A model generated the notes under the pieces. It searched no databases, was not told where the DNA came from, and saw only the letters and a list, made by a program, of their open reading frames with translations. A program made the position numbers and the translations under genes. 64,000 bases of DNA from Luzula sylvatica (lineage: Eukaryota > Streptophyta > Magnoliopsida > Poales > Juncaceae), in assembly GCA_946800325.1 (NCBI GenBank), contig OX326959.1, positions 18,382,862 through 18,446,861 of the forward strand. Direction: 5' to 3'. Shown here piece by piece: positions 45,701-57,700 of the stretch (positions are counted from its first letter, which is position 1; each line of letters begins with the position of its first letter).

Positions 45701-48700
45701 AAGGGGGGGTAGGGGTAAAAATCTCCAAAGGGGGGGTAGGGGGTAAAAATCTCCAAAGTAGGGGTAGGGGGTAAAAATCTTCAAAGGGGGGGTAGGGGGT
45801 AAAAATCTACAAAGGGGGGGTAGGGGTAAAAATCTCCAAAGGGGGGGGTAGGGGGTAAAAATCTCCAAAGGGGCGGAAGGGGGTAAAAATCTTCAAAGGG
45901 GGGGGGGGGGGGGGGGTAAGGGGTAAAAATCTCCAAAAGGGGGGTAGGGGGCAAAAATCTCCAAAGGGGGGTAGGGGGTAAAAATCTCCAAAGGGGGGGG
46001 GGGGGGGGGGGGTAGGGGGTAAAAATATCCAAAAGGGGGGTAGGGGGTAAAAATCTCTAAAGGTGGGGTAGGGGGTAAAAATCTCCAAAGGGGGGGCACG
46101 AGTAAAAATCTCTAAAGGTGGGGGGTAAAAATCTCCAAAGGGGGGGGGGGGGGGTAGGGGGTAAAAATCTTCAAAGGGGGGGGGGGGGTATGGGGTAAAA
46201 ATCTCCAAAGGGGGGTAGGGGGTAAAAATATCCAAAGTGGGGTAGGGGGTAAATATCTCTAAAGGGGGGGTAGGGGGTAAAAATCTCCAAAGGGGGGGGG
46301 GGGGGGGGTAGGGGGTAAAAATCTCCAAAGGGGGGGGGGGGGGGGTAGGGGGTAAAAATATCCAAAGGGGGGGTAGGGGGTAAAAATCTTTAAAGGGGGG
46401 GTAGGGGGTAAAAATCTCCAAAGGGGGGGTAGGGGTAAAAATCTCCAAAGGGAGAGTAGGGGTAAAAATCTCCAAAGGGGGGGTAGGGTGTAAAAATATC
46501 CAAAGGGGGGGTAGGGGGTAAAAATCTCCATAGGGGGGGGTAGGTGGTAAAAATCTAAAAAGGGCGGCTAGTTGGTAAAAATATCCAAAGGGGGGGTAGG
46601 GGGTAAATATCTCCAAAGGGGGAGTAGGGGGAAAAAATCTTCAAAGGGGGGGTAGGGGGTAAAAATCTCCAAAGGGGGGGTAGGGTGTAAAAATCTCGGA
46701 AGGGGGGGTAGGGGGTAAAAATTTCCAAAGGGGGGGGGGGGGGTAGGGGGTAAAAATATCCAAAGGGGGGTAGGGGTTAAAAATCTCTAAAGGGGGGGGG
46801 GGGGTAGGGGGTAAAAATCTCCAAAGGGGGGGTAGGGGGTAAAAATCTCCAAAGGGGGGGGGGGGGGGGGGGGTAGGGGGTAAAAATATCCAAAGGGGGG
46901 GTAGGGGGTAAAAATCTCTAAAGGGGGGGTAGGGGTAAAAATCTCCAAAGGGGGGGTAGGGGTAAAAATCTCCAAAGGGGGGTAGGGTGTAAAAATATCC
47001 AAAGGGGGGGGGGGGGGTGGTAGGGGGTAAAAATCTCCAAAGGGGGGGGGGGGGGTAGGTGGCAAAAATCTCCAAAGGGGGGGTAGGGGGTAAAAATCTC
47101 CCAAGGGGGGGTAGGGGGTAAAGTTCTCCAAAGGGGGGTAGGGGTTAAAATCTCCTAAGGGGGGGTAGGGGTAAAAATCTCCAAAGGGGGGGGTAGGGGT
47201 AAAAATCTCCAAAGGGGGGGGGGGGGGGTAAGGGGTAAAAATCTCTAAAGGGGGGGGTAGGGGTAAAAATCTCCAAAGGGGGGGGGGGGGTAGTGGTAAA
47301 AATCTCCAAAGGGGGGGTAGGGGGTAAAAATCTCCAAAGGAGGGGTAGGGGGTAAAAATCTTCAAAGGGGGGGTAGGGGGTAAAAATCTCCAAAGGGGGG
47401 GTAGGGGTAAAAATCTACAAAGGGGGTGGGGGTAGGGGGTAAAAATCTCCAAAGGGGCGGTAGGGGTTAAAAATCTTCAAAGGGGGGGGGGGGGGGGGGG
47501 GGGTAGGGGGTAAAAATCTTCAAAGGGGGGGGGGGGGGGGTAGGGGGTAAAAATCTCCAAAGGGGGGGTAGGGGGCAAAAATCTCCAAAGGGGGGTAGGG
47601 GGTAAAAATCTCCAAAGGGGGGGGTAGGGGGTAAAAATCATCAAAGGGGGGGTAGGGGGTAAAAATATCCAAAGGGGGGTAGGGTGTAAAAATCTCCAAA
47701 GGGGGGGTCGGGGGTAAAAATATCCAAAGGGGGGGGGGGGGGGGGGGGGGGGTAGGGGGTAAAAATCTCCAAAGGGGGGGGTTGGGGGTAAAAATCTTCA
47801 AAGGGGGGGTAGGGGGTAAAAATCTCCCAAGGGGGGGTAGGGGGTAAAAATCTCGGAAGGGGTGGTAGGGGGTAAAAATCTCCCAAGGGGGGGTAGGGGG
47901 TAAAGTTCTCAAAAGGGGGGGGGGGGGTAGGGGTTAAAATCTCCAAAGGGGGGGTAGGGGTAAAAATCTCCAAAGGGGGGGTAGGGGGTAAAAATCTCCA
48001 AAGGGGGGGGGGGGGGGGGGGGTAGGGGCAAAAATCTCCAAAGGGGGGGTAGGGGGTAAAAATCATCAAAGGGGGGGTAGGGGGTAAAAATATCCAAAGG
48101 GGGGTAGGGTGTAAAAATCTCCAAAGGGGGGGTTGGGGGTAAAAAAAATCCAAAGGGGGGGGGGGGGGGGGGGGGGGGGGGGGTAGGGGGTAAAAATCTC
48201 CAAAGGGGGGGGGGGTTGGGGGTAAAAATCTTCAAAGGGGGGGTAGGGGGTAAAAATCTCCCAAGGGGGGGTAGGGGGTAAAAATCTCCGAAGGGGTGGT
48301 AGGGGGTAAAAATCTCCCAAGGGGGGGTAGGGGGTAAAGTTCTCAAAAGGGGGGGGGGGGGGGTAGGGGTTAAAATCTCCAAAGGGGGGGTAGGGGTAAA
48401 AATCTCCAAAGGGGGGGTAGGGGGTAAAAATCTCTAAAGGGGGGGTTGGGGGTAAAAATCTCCAAAGGGGGGGTAGGGGTAAAAATCTCCAAAGGGGGGG
48501 TAGGGGGTAAAAATCTCCAAAGTAGGGGTAGGGGGTAAAAATCTTCAAAGGGGGGGGTAGGGGGTAAAAATCTACAAAGGGGGGGTAGGGGTAAAATTCT
48601 CCAAAGGGGGGGGGGGTAGGGGGTAAAAATCTCCAAAGGGGCGGAATGGGGTAAAAATCTTCAAAGGGGGGGGGGGGTAGGGGGTAAAAATCTCCAAAAG

Positions 48701-51700
48701 GGGGGTAGGGGGCAAAAATCTCCAAAGGGGGGTAGGGGGTAAAAATCTCCAAAGGGGGGTAGGGGGTAAAAATATCCAAAAGGGGGGTAGGGGGTAAAAA
48801 TCTCTAAAGGTGGGGTAGGGGGTAAAAATCTCCAAAGGGGGGGTACGGGTAAAAATCTCTAAAGGTGGGGGGTAAAAATCTCCAAAGGGTTGGGGTAGGG
48901 GGTAAAAATCTTCAAAGGGGGGGGGGGGGTATGGGGTAAAAATCTCCAAAGGGGGGTAGGGGGTAAAAATATCCAAAGTGGGGTAGGGGGTAAATATCTC
49001 TAAAGGGGGGGTAGGGGGTAAAAATCTCCAAAGGGGGGGGGGGGGGGGGGGGGGTAGGGGGTAAAAATCTCCAAAGGGGGGGTAGGGGGTAAAAATCTCC
49101 AAAGGGGGGGGGGTGGTAGGGGGTAAAAATATCCAAAGGGGGGGTAGGGGGTAAAAATCTTTAAAGGGGAGGTAGGGGGTAAAAATCTCCAAAGGGGGGG
49201 TAGGGGTAAAAATTTCCAAAGGGAGAGTAGGGGTAAAAATCTCCAAAGGGGGGGTAGGGTGTAAAAATATCCAAAGGGGGGGTAGGGGGTAAAAATCTCC
49301 AAAGGGGGGGGTAGGTGGTAAAAATCTCCAAAGGGCGGGTAGTTGGTAAAAATATCCAAAGGGGGGGGTAGGGGGTAAATATCAACAAAGGGGGAGTAGG
49401 GGGAAAAAATCTTCAAAGGGGGGGTAGGGGGTAAAAATCTCCAAAGGGGGGGTAGGGTGTAAAAATCTCGGAAGGGGGGGTAGGGATATTAATTTCCAAA
49501 GGGGGGGGGGGGGTAGGGGGTAAAAATATCCAAAGGGGGGTAGGGGTTAAAAATCTCTAAAGGGGGGGGGGGGGGGTAGGGTGTAAAAATCTCCAAAGGG
49601 GGGGTAGGGGGTAAAAATCTCCAAAGGGGGGGGGGGGGGGGTAGGGGGTAAAAATATCCAAAGGGGGGGTAGGGGGTAAAAATCTCTAAAGGGGGGGTAG
49701 GGGTAAAAATCTCCAAAGGGGGGGTAGGGGTAAAAATCTCCAAAGGGGGGTAGGGTGTAAAAATATCCAAAGGGGGGGGGGGGTAGGGGGTAAAAATCTC
49801 CAAAGGGGGGGGGGGGGTAGGTGGTAAAAATCTCCAAAGGGGGGGGTAGGGGGTAAAAATCTCCGAAGGGGTGGTAGGGGGTAAAAATCTCCCAAGGGGG
49901 GGGGGGGGGGGTAGGGGTAAAAATCTCCTAAGGGGGGGTAGGGGTAAAAATCTCCAAAGGGGGGGGTAGGGGTAAAAATCTCCAAAGGGGGGGGGGGGGG
50001 GGGGGGGGGTAAGGGCTAAAAATCTCTAAAGGGGGGGTAGGGGTAAAAATCTCCAAAGGGGGGGGGGGGGTAGTGGTAAAAATCTCCAAAGGGGGGGTAG
50101 GGGGTAAAAATCTCCAAAGGAGCGGTAGGGGGTAAAAATCTTCAAAGGGGGGGTAGGGGGTAAAAATCTCCAAAGGGGGGGTAGGGGTAAAAATCACCAA
50201 AGGGGGGGGGGGGGGGGGTAGGGGGTAAAAATCTCCAAAGGGGCGGTAGGGGGTAAAAATCTTCAAAGGGGGGGGTGGGGGTAGGGGGTAAAAATCTTCA
50301 AAGGGGGGGGGGGGGGGGGTAGGGGGTAAAAATCTCCAAAGGGGGGGTAGGGGGCAAAAATCTCCAAAGGGGGGTAGGGGGTAAAAATCTCCAAAGGGGG
50401 GGGGGGGTAGGGGGTAAAAATCTCTAAAGGGGGGGTAGGGGGTAAAAATCTCCAAAGGAGGGGTAGGGGTAAGAATCTCCAAAGGGGGGGTAGGGGTAAA
50501 AATCTCTAAAGGTAGGGGGTAAAAATCTCCAAAGGGGGGGTAGGGGTAAAAATCTTCAAAGGGGGGGGGGGGGGTAGGGGGTAAAAATCTCCAAAGGGGG
50601 GTAGGGGGTAAAAATATCCAAAGTGGGGTAGGGGTTAAATATCTCTAAAGGGGGGGTAGGGGGTAAAAATCTCCAAAGGGGGGGGGGGGGTAGGGGGTAA
50701 AAATATCCAAAGGGGGGGGGGTAGGGGGTAAAAATCTCTAAAGGGGGGGTAGGGGGTAAAAATCTCCAAAGGGGGGGTAGGGGTAAAAATCTCCAAAGGG
50801 AGAGTAGGGGTAAAAATCTCCAAAGGGGGGGGTAGGGTGTAAAAATATCCAAAGGGGGGGTAGGGGGTAAAAATCTCCAAAGGGGGGGGGGGGGTAGGTG
50901 GTAAAAATCTCCAAAGGGCGGGTAGGGGGTAAAAATATCCAAAGGGTGGGTAGGGGGTAAATATCTCCAAAGGGGGAGTAGGGGGAAAAAATCTTCAAAG
51001 GGGGAGGGGGGGGGTAGGGGGTAAAAATCTCCAAAGGGGGGGGGGGGGGGGGGGGGGTAGGGTGTAAAAATATCGGAAGGGGTGGTAGGGGGTAAAAATC
51101 CCAAAGGGGGGGGGGGGGTAGGGGGTAAAAATATCCAAAGGGGGGGTAGGGGCTAAAAATCTCTAAAGGGGGGGTAGGGGGTAAAAATCTCCAAAGTGGG
51201 AGTAGGGATAAAAATCTCCAAAGGGGGGGGGGTTAGGGGTAAAAATCTCCAAAGGGGGGGTAGGGTGTAAAAATATCCATGGGGGGGGGGGGGGGGGGGG
51301 GGTAGGGGTTAAAAATCTCCAAAAGGGGGGTAGGTGGTAAAAATCTCCAAAGGGGGGGTAGGGGGTAAAAATCTCCAAAGGGGGGGGGGTAGGGGTAAAA
51401 ATCTCCAAAGGGGGGGGGGTAGGGGGTAAAAATCTTCAAAGGGGGGGGGGAGGGGGTAAAAATCGCCAAAGGGGGGGTAGGGGGTAAAAATCTCCAAAGG
51501 GGGGGGGGGTAGGGGGTAAAAATATCCAAAGAGGGGGTAAGGGGTAAAAATCTCTAAAGGGGGGGTAGGGGGTAAAAATCTCCCAAGGGGGGGTAGGGGG
51601 TAAAGATACCCAAAGGGGGGTAGGGGTAAAAATCTCCAATGGGGGGGTAGGGGTAAAAATCTCCAAAGGGCGGATAAGGGGTAAAAATCTCTAAAGGGGG

Positions 51701-54700
51701 GGTAAGGGGTAAAAATCTCCAATGGGGGGGGGTAGGGGTAAAAATCTCCAAAGGGGGGGGGGGGGGGGTAGGGGGTAAAAATATCCAAAGGGGGGGTAAG
51801 GGGTAAAAATCTCTAAAGGGGGGGTAGGGGGTAAAAATCTCCCAAGGGGGGGTAGGGGGTAAAGATACCCAAAGGGGGGGTAGGGGTAAAAATCTCCAAT
51901 GGGGGGGTAGGGGTAAAAATCTCCAAAGGGCGGATAAGGGGTAAAAATCTCTAAAGGGGGGGTAAGGGGTAAAAATCTCCAAAGGGGCGGTAGGGGTAAA
52001 AATCTCCAAAGGGGGGGTAGGGGTAAAAATCTCCAATGGGGGGGGGGTAGGGGTAAAAATCTCCAAAGGGCGGGTAGGGGTTAAAAATCTCAAAAGGGGG
52101 GGTAAGGGGTAAAAATCTCAAAAGGGGGGGTAGGGGCAAAAATCTCAAAAGGGGGGGTAGGGGGTAAAAAAGGGGGGGGGGGGTATGGGGTAAAAATCTT
52201 CAAAGGGGGGGTAGGGGGTAAAAATATCCAAAGGGGGGTAGGGTGTAAAAATCTCCAAAGGGGGGGTTGGGGGTAAAAATATCCAAAGGGAGGGGGGGGG
52301 GGTAGGGGGTAGGGGGTAAAAATCTCCAAAGGGGGGGTAGGGGTTAAAAATCTTCAAAGGGGGGTAGGGGGTAAAAATCTCCAAAGGGGGGGGGTAGGGG
52401 GTAAAAATCTGCGAAGGGGTGGTAGGGGGTAAAAATCTCCCAAGGGGGGGGGATGGTAGGGGGTAAAGTTCTCCAAAGGGGGGGTAGGGGTTAAAATCTC
52501 CAAAGGGGGGGGGGGGGGGGGTAGGGGTAAAAATCTCCAAAGGGGGGGTAGGGGTAAAAATCTCCAAAGGGGGGGTAGGGGTAAAAATCTCTAAAGGGGG
52601 GGGTAGGGGGTAAAAATCTCCAAAGGGGGGGGGGGGGGGGTAGGTGTAAAAATCTCCAAAGGGGGGGTAGGGGGTAAAAATCTCCAAAGGAGGGGTAGGG
52701 GGTAAAAATCTTCAAAGGGGGGGGTAGGGGGTAAAAAGTTCCAAAGAGGGGGTAGGGGTAAAAATCTCCAAAGGGGGGGGGGGGGGGGGGGGTAGGGGGT
52801 AAAAATCTCCAAAGGGGGGGTAGGGTGTAAAAATATCCAAAGGGGGGGTAGGGGGTAAAAATCTCCAAAGGGGGGGGGGGGGGGGGTAGGTGGTAAAAAT
52901 CTCCAAAGGGGGGGTAGGGTGTAAAAATATCCAAAGGGGGGGTAGGGGTAAAAATCTCCAAAGGGGGGGTAGGGTGTAAAAATATCCAAAGGGGGGGTAG
53001 GGGGTAAAAATCTCCAAAGGGGGGGTAGGTGGTAAAAATCTCCAAAGGGGGGGTAGGGGGTAAAAATCTCCAAAGGGGGGGTAGGGTGTAAAAATATCAA
53101 GAGGGGGGGTAGGGGGTAAAAATCTCCAAAGGTGGGGGGTAGGTAGTAAAAATCTCCAAAGGGGGGGTAGGGGGTAAAAATATCCAAAGGGGGGGTAGGG
53201 GATAAAAATCTCCAAAGGGGGGGGGGGGGGGGGGGGTAGGGGAAAAAATCTTCAAAGGGGGGGGTAAAAATCTCCAAAGGGGGGGTAGGGGGTAAAAATC
53301 TCGGAAGGGGGGGTAGGGGGTAAAAATCTCCAAAGGGGGGGTAGGGGGTAAAAATATCCAAAGGGGGGTAGGGGTTAAAAATCTCTAAAGGGGGGGGGGG
53401 GGGTAGGGGGTAAAAATCTCCCAAGGGGGGGTAGGGGGTAAAAATCTCCAAAGGGGGGGTAGGGGGTAAAAATTTCCAAAGGGGGGGTAGGGGGTAAAAA
53501 TCACCAAAGGGGGGGTAGGGGAAAAAATCTTCAAAGGGGGGGGGGGGGGGGGTAGGGGGTAAAAATATCCAAAGGGGGGTAGGGGTTAAAAATCTCTAAA
53601 GAGGGGGGGGGTGGGTAGGGGGTAAAAATCTCCCAAGGGGGGGTATGGGGTAAAAATCTCCAAAGGGGGGGTAGGGGGTAAAAATATCCAAGGGGGGGGG
53701 GGGGGGGGGGTAGGGGGTAAAAATCACCAAAGGGGGGGGGGGGAGGGGGTAAAAATCTTCAAAGGGGGGTAGGGGGTAAAAATCTCCAAAGGGGGGGTAG
53801 GGGGTAAAAATCTCCAAAGGGGGGGGGGGGGTAGGGGTAAAAATCTCCAAAGGGGGGGTAGGGGGTAAAAATCTCCAAAGGGGGGGTAGGGGTAAAAATC
53901 TCCAAAGGGCGGGTAGGGGGTAAAAATCTCTAAAGGGGGGGTAGGGGGTAAAAATCTCCAAAGGGGGGGTAGGGGCAAAAATCTCCAAAGGGGGGGTAGG
54001 GGGTAAAAATCTCCAAAGGGGGGGTAGGGGGTAAAAATCTTCAAAGGGGGGGTAGGGGGTAAAAATATCCAAAGGGGGGTAGGGTGTAAAAAACTCCAAA
54101 GGGGGGGTTGGGGGTACAAATATCCAAAGGGGGGGGGGGGTATGGGGTAAAAATCTCCAAAGGGGGGGTAGGGGGTAAAAATCTTCAAAGGGGGGGTAGG
54201 GGGTAAAAATCTCCAAAGGGGGGGTAGGGGGTAAAAATCTCCGAAGGGGTGGTAGGGGGTAAAAATCTCCCAAGGGGGGGTAGGGGGTAAAGTTCTCCAA
54301 AGGGGGGGGTAGGGGTTAAAATCTCCAAAGGGGGGGGGGGGGGGGGGTAGGGGTTAAAATCTCCAAAGGGGGGGGGGGGGGTAGGGGTAAAAATCTCCAA
54401 AGGGGGGGTAGGGGTAAAAATCTCCAAAGGGGGGGGTAGGGGTAAAAATCTCTAAAGGGGGGGTAGGGGGTAAAAATCTCCAAAGGGGGGGGGGGGGGGG
54501 GGTAGGGGTAAAAATCTCCAAAGGGGGGGTAGGGGGTAAAAATCTCCAAAGGAGGGGTAGGGGGTAAAAATCTTCAAAGGGGGGGTAGGGGGTAAAAAGT
54601 TCCAAAGAGGGGGTAGGGGTAAAAATCTCCAAAGGGGGGGGGGGGGGTAGGGGGTAAAAATCTCCAAAGGGGGGGGGGGGTAGGTGGTAAAAATCTCCAA

Positions 54701-57700
54701 AGGGGGGGTAGGGTGTAAAAATATCCAAAGGGGGGGTAGGGGGTAAAAATCTCCAAAGGGGGGGGGGTAGGTGGTAAAAATCTCCAAAGGGGGGGTAGGG
54801 TGTAAAAATATCCAAAGGGCGGATAAGGGGTAAAAATCTCTAAAGGGGGGGTAAGGGGTAAAAATCTCCAAAGGGGCGGTAGGGGTAAAAATCTCCAAAG
54901 GGGGGGTAGGGGTAAAAATCTCCAATGGGGGGGGTAGGGGTAAAAATCTCCAAAGGGCGGGTAGGGGTTAAAAATCTCAAAAGGGGGGGTAAGGGGTAAA
55001 AATCTCAAAAGGGGGGGTAGGGGCAAAAATCTCAAAAGGGGGGGTAGGGGGTAAAAAAGGGGGGGGGGGGGGTATGGGGTAAAAATCTTCAAAGGGGGGG
55101 TAGGGGGTAAAAATATCCAAAGGGGGGTAGGGTGTAAAAATCTCCAAAGGGGGGGTTGGGGGTAAAAATATCCAAAGGGGGGGGGGGGTAGGGGGTAGGG
55201 GGTAAAAATCTCCAAAGGGGGGGTAGGGGTTAAAAATCTTCAAAGGGGGGTAGGGGGTAAAAATCTCCAAAGGGGGGGGTAGGGGGGTAAAAATCTCCCA
55301 AGGGGGGGGGATGGTAGGGGGTAAAGTTCTCCAAAGGGGGGGTAGGGGTTAAAATCTCCAAAGGGGGGGGTAGGGGTAAAAATCTCCAAAGGGGGGGTAG
55401 GGGTAAAAATCTCCAAAGGGGGGGTAGGGGTAAAAATCTCTAAAGGGGGGGGTAGGGGGTAAAAATCTCCAAAGGGGGGGGGGGGTAGGGGTAAAAATCT
55501 CCAAAGGGGGGGTAGGGGGTAAAAATCTCCAAAGGAGGGGTAGGGGGTAAAAATCTTCAAAGGGGGGGGTAGGGGGTAAAAAGTTCCAAAGAGGGGGTAG
55601 GGGTAAAAATCTCCAAAGGGGGGGGGGGGGTAGGGGGTAAAAATCTCCAAAGGGGGGGGTAGGGTGTAAAAATATCCAAAGGGGGGGTAGGGGGTAAAAA
55701 TCTCCAAAGGGGGGGGGGGTAGGTGGTAAAAATCTCCAAAGGGGGGGTAGGGTGTAAAAATATCCAAAGGGGGGGTAGGGGTAAAAATCTCCAAAGGGGG
55801 GGTAGGGTGTAAAAATATCCAAAGGGGGGGTAGGGGGTAAAAATCTCCAAAGGGGGGGTAGGTGGTAAAAATCTCCAAAGGGGGGGTAGGGGGTAAAAAT
55901 CTCCAAAGGGGGGGTAGGGTGTAAAAATATCAAGAGGGGGGGTAGGGGGTAAAAATCTCCAAAGGTGGGGGGTAGGTAGTAAAAATCTCCAAAGGGGGGG
56001 TAGGGGGTAAAAATATCCAAAGGGGGGGTAGGGGATAAAAATCTCCAAAGGGGGGGGGGGGGGGGGGGGGGGGGGGGGTAGGGGAAAAAATCTTCAAAGG
56101 GGGGGGGTAGGGGGTAAAAATCTCCAAAGGGGGGGTAGGGGGTAAAAATCTCGGAAGGGGGGGGTAGGGGGTAAAAATCTCCAAAGGGGGGGTAGGGGGT
56201 AAAAATATCCAAAGGGGGGTAGGGGTTAAAAATCTCTAAAGGGGGGGGGGGGGGGGGTAGGGGGTAAAAATCTCCCAAGGGGGGGGTAGGGGGTAAAAAT
56301 CTCCAAAGGGGGGGTAGGGGGTAAAAATTTCCAAAGGGGGGGGTAGGGGGTAAAAATCACCAAAGGGGGGGGTAGGGGAAAAAATCTTCAAAGGGGGGGG
56401 GGGGGGGGGGTAGGGGGTAAAAATATCCAAAGGGGGGTAGGGGTTAAAAATCTCTAAAGAGGGGGGGGGTGGGTAGGGGGTAAAAATCTCCCAAGGGGGG
56501 GTATGGGGTAAAAATCTCCAAAGGGGGGGGTAGGGGGTAAAAATATCCAAAGGGGGGGGGGGGGGGGGGGGTAGGGGGTAAAAATCACCAAAGGGGGGGG
56601 GGGGGGGGAGGGGGTAAAAATCTTCAAAGGGGGGGTAGGGGGTAAAAATCTCCAAAGGGGGGGTAGGGGGTAAAAATCTCCAAAGGGGGGGGGGGGGGGT
56701 AGGGGTAAAAATCTCCAAAGGGGGGGTAGGGGGTAAAAATCTCCAAAGGGGGGGTAGGGGTAAAAATCTCCAAAGGGCGGGTAGGGGGTAAAAATCTCTA
56801 AAGGGGGGGTAGGGGGTAAAAATCTCCAAAGGGGGGGTAGGGGCAAAAATCTCCAAAGGGGGGGTAGGGGGTAAAAATCTCCAAAGGGGGGGTAGGGGGT
56901 AAAAATCTTCAAAGGGGGGGTAGGGGGTAAAAATATCCAAAGGGGGGTAGGGTATAAAAAACTCCAAAGGGGGGGTTGGGGGTACAAATATCCAAAGGGG
57001 GGGGGGTATGGGGTAAAAATCTCCAAAGGGGGGGTAGGGGGTAAAAATCTTCAAAGGGGGGGTAGGGGGTAAAAATCTCCAAAGGGGGGGTAGGGGGTAA
57101 AAATCTCCGAAGGGGTGGTAGGGGGTAAAAATCTCCCAAGGGGGGGTAGGGGGTAAAGTTCTCCAAAGGGGGGGTAGGGGTTAAAATCTCCAAAGGGGGG
57201 GGGGGGGGGGGTAGGGGTTAAAATCTCCAAAGGGGGGGGTAGGTGTAAAAATCTCCAAAGGGGGGGTAGGGGTAAAAATCTCCAAAGGGGGGGTAGGGGT
57301 AAAAATCTCTAAAGGGGGGGTAGGGGGTAAAAATCTCCAAAGGGGGGGGGGGGTAGGGGTAAAAATCTCCAAAGGGGGGGTAGGGGGTAAAAATCTCCAA
57401 AGGAGGGGTAGGGGGTAAAAATCTTCAAAGGGGGGGTAGGGGGTAAAAAGTTCCAAAGAGGGGGTAGGGGTAAAAATCTCCAAAGGGGGGGGGGGGGGGG
57501 GTAGGGGGTAAAAATCTCCAAAGGGGGGGGGGGGGGGGGTAGGTGGTAAAAATCTCCAAAGGGGGGGTAGGGTGTAAAAATATCCAAAGGGGGGGTAGGG
57601 GGTAAAAATCTCCAAAGGGGGGGGGTAGGTGGTAAAAATCTCCAAAGGGGGGGTAGGGTGTAAAAATATCCAAAGGGGGGGTAGGGGTAAAAATCTCCAA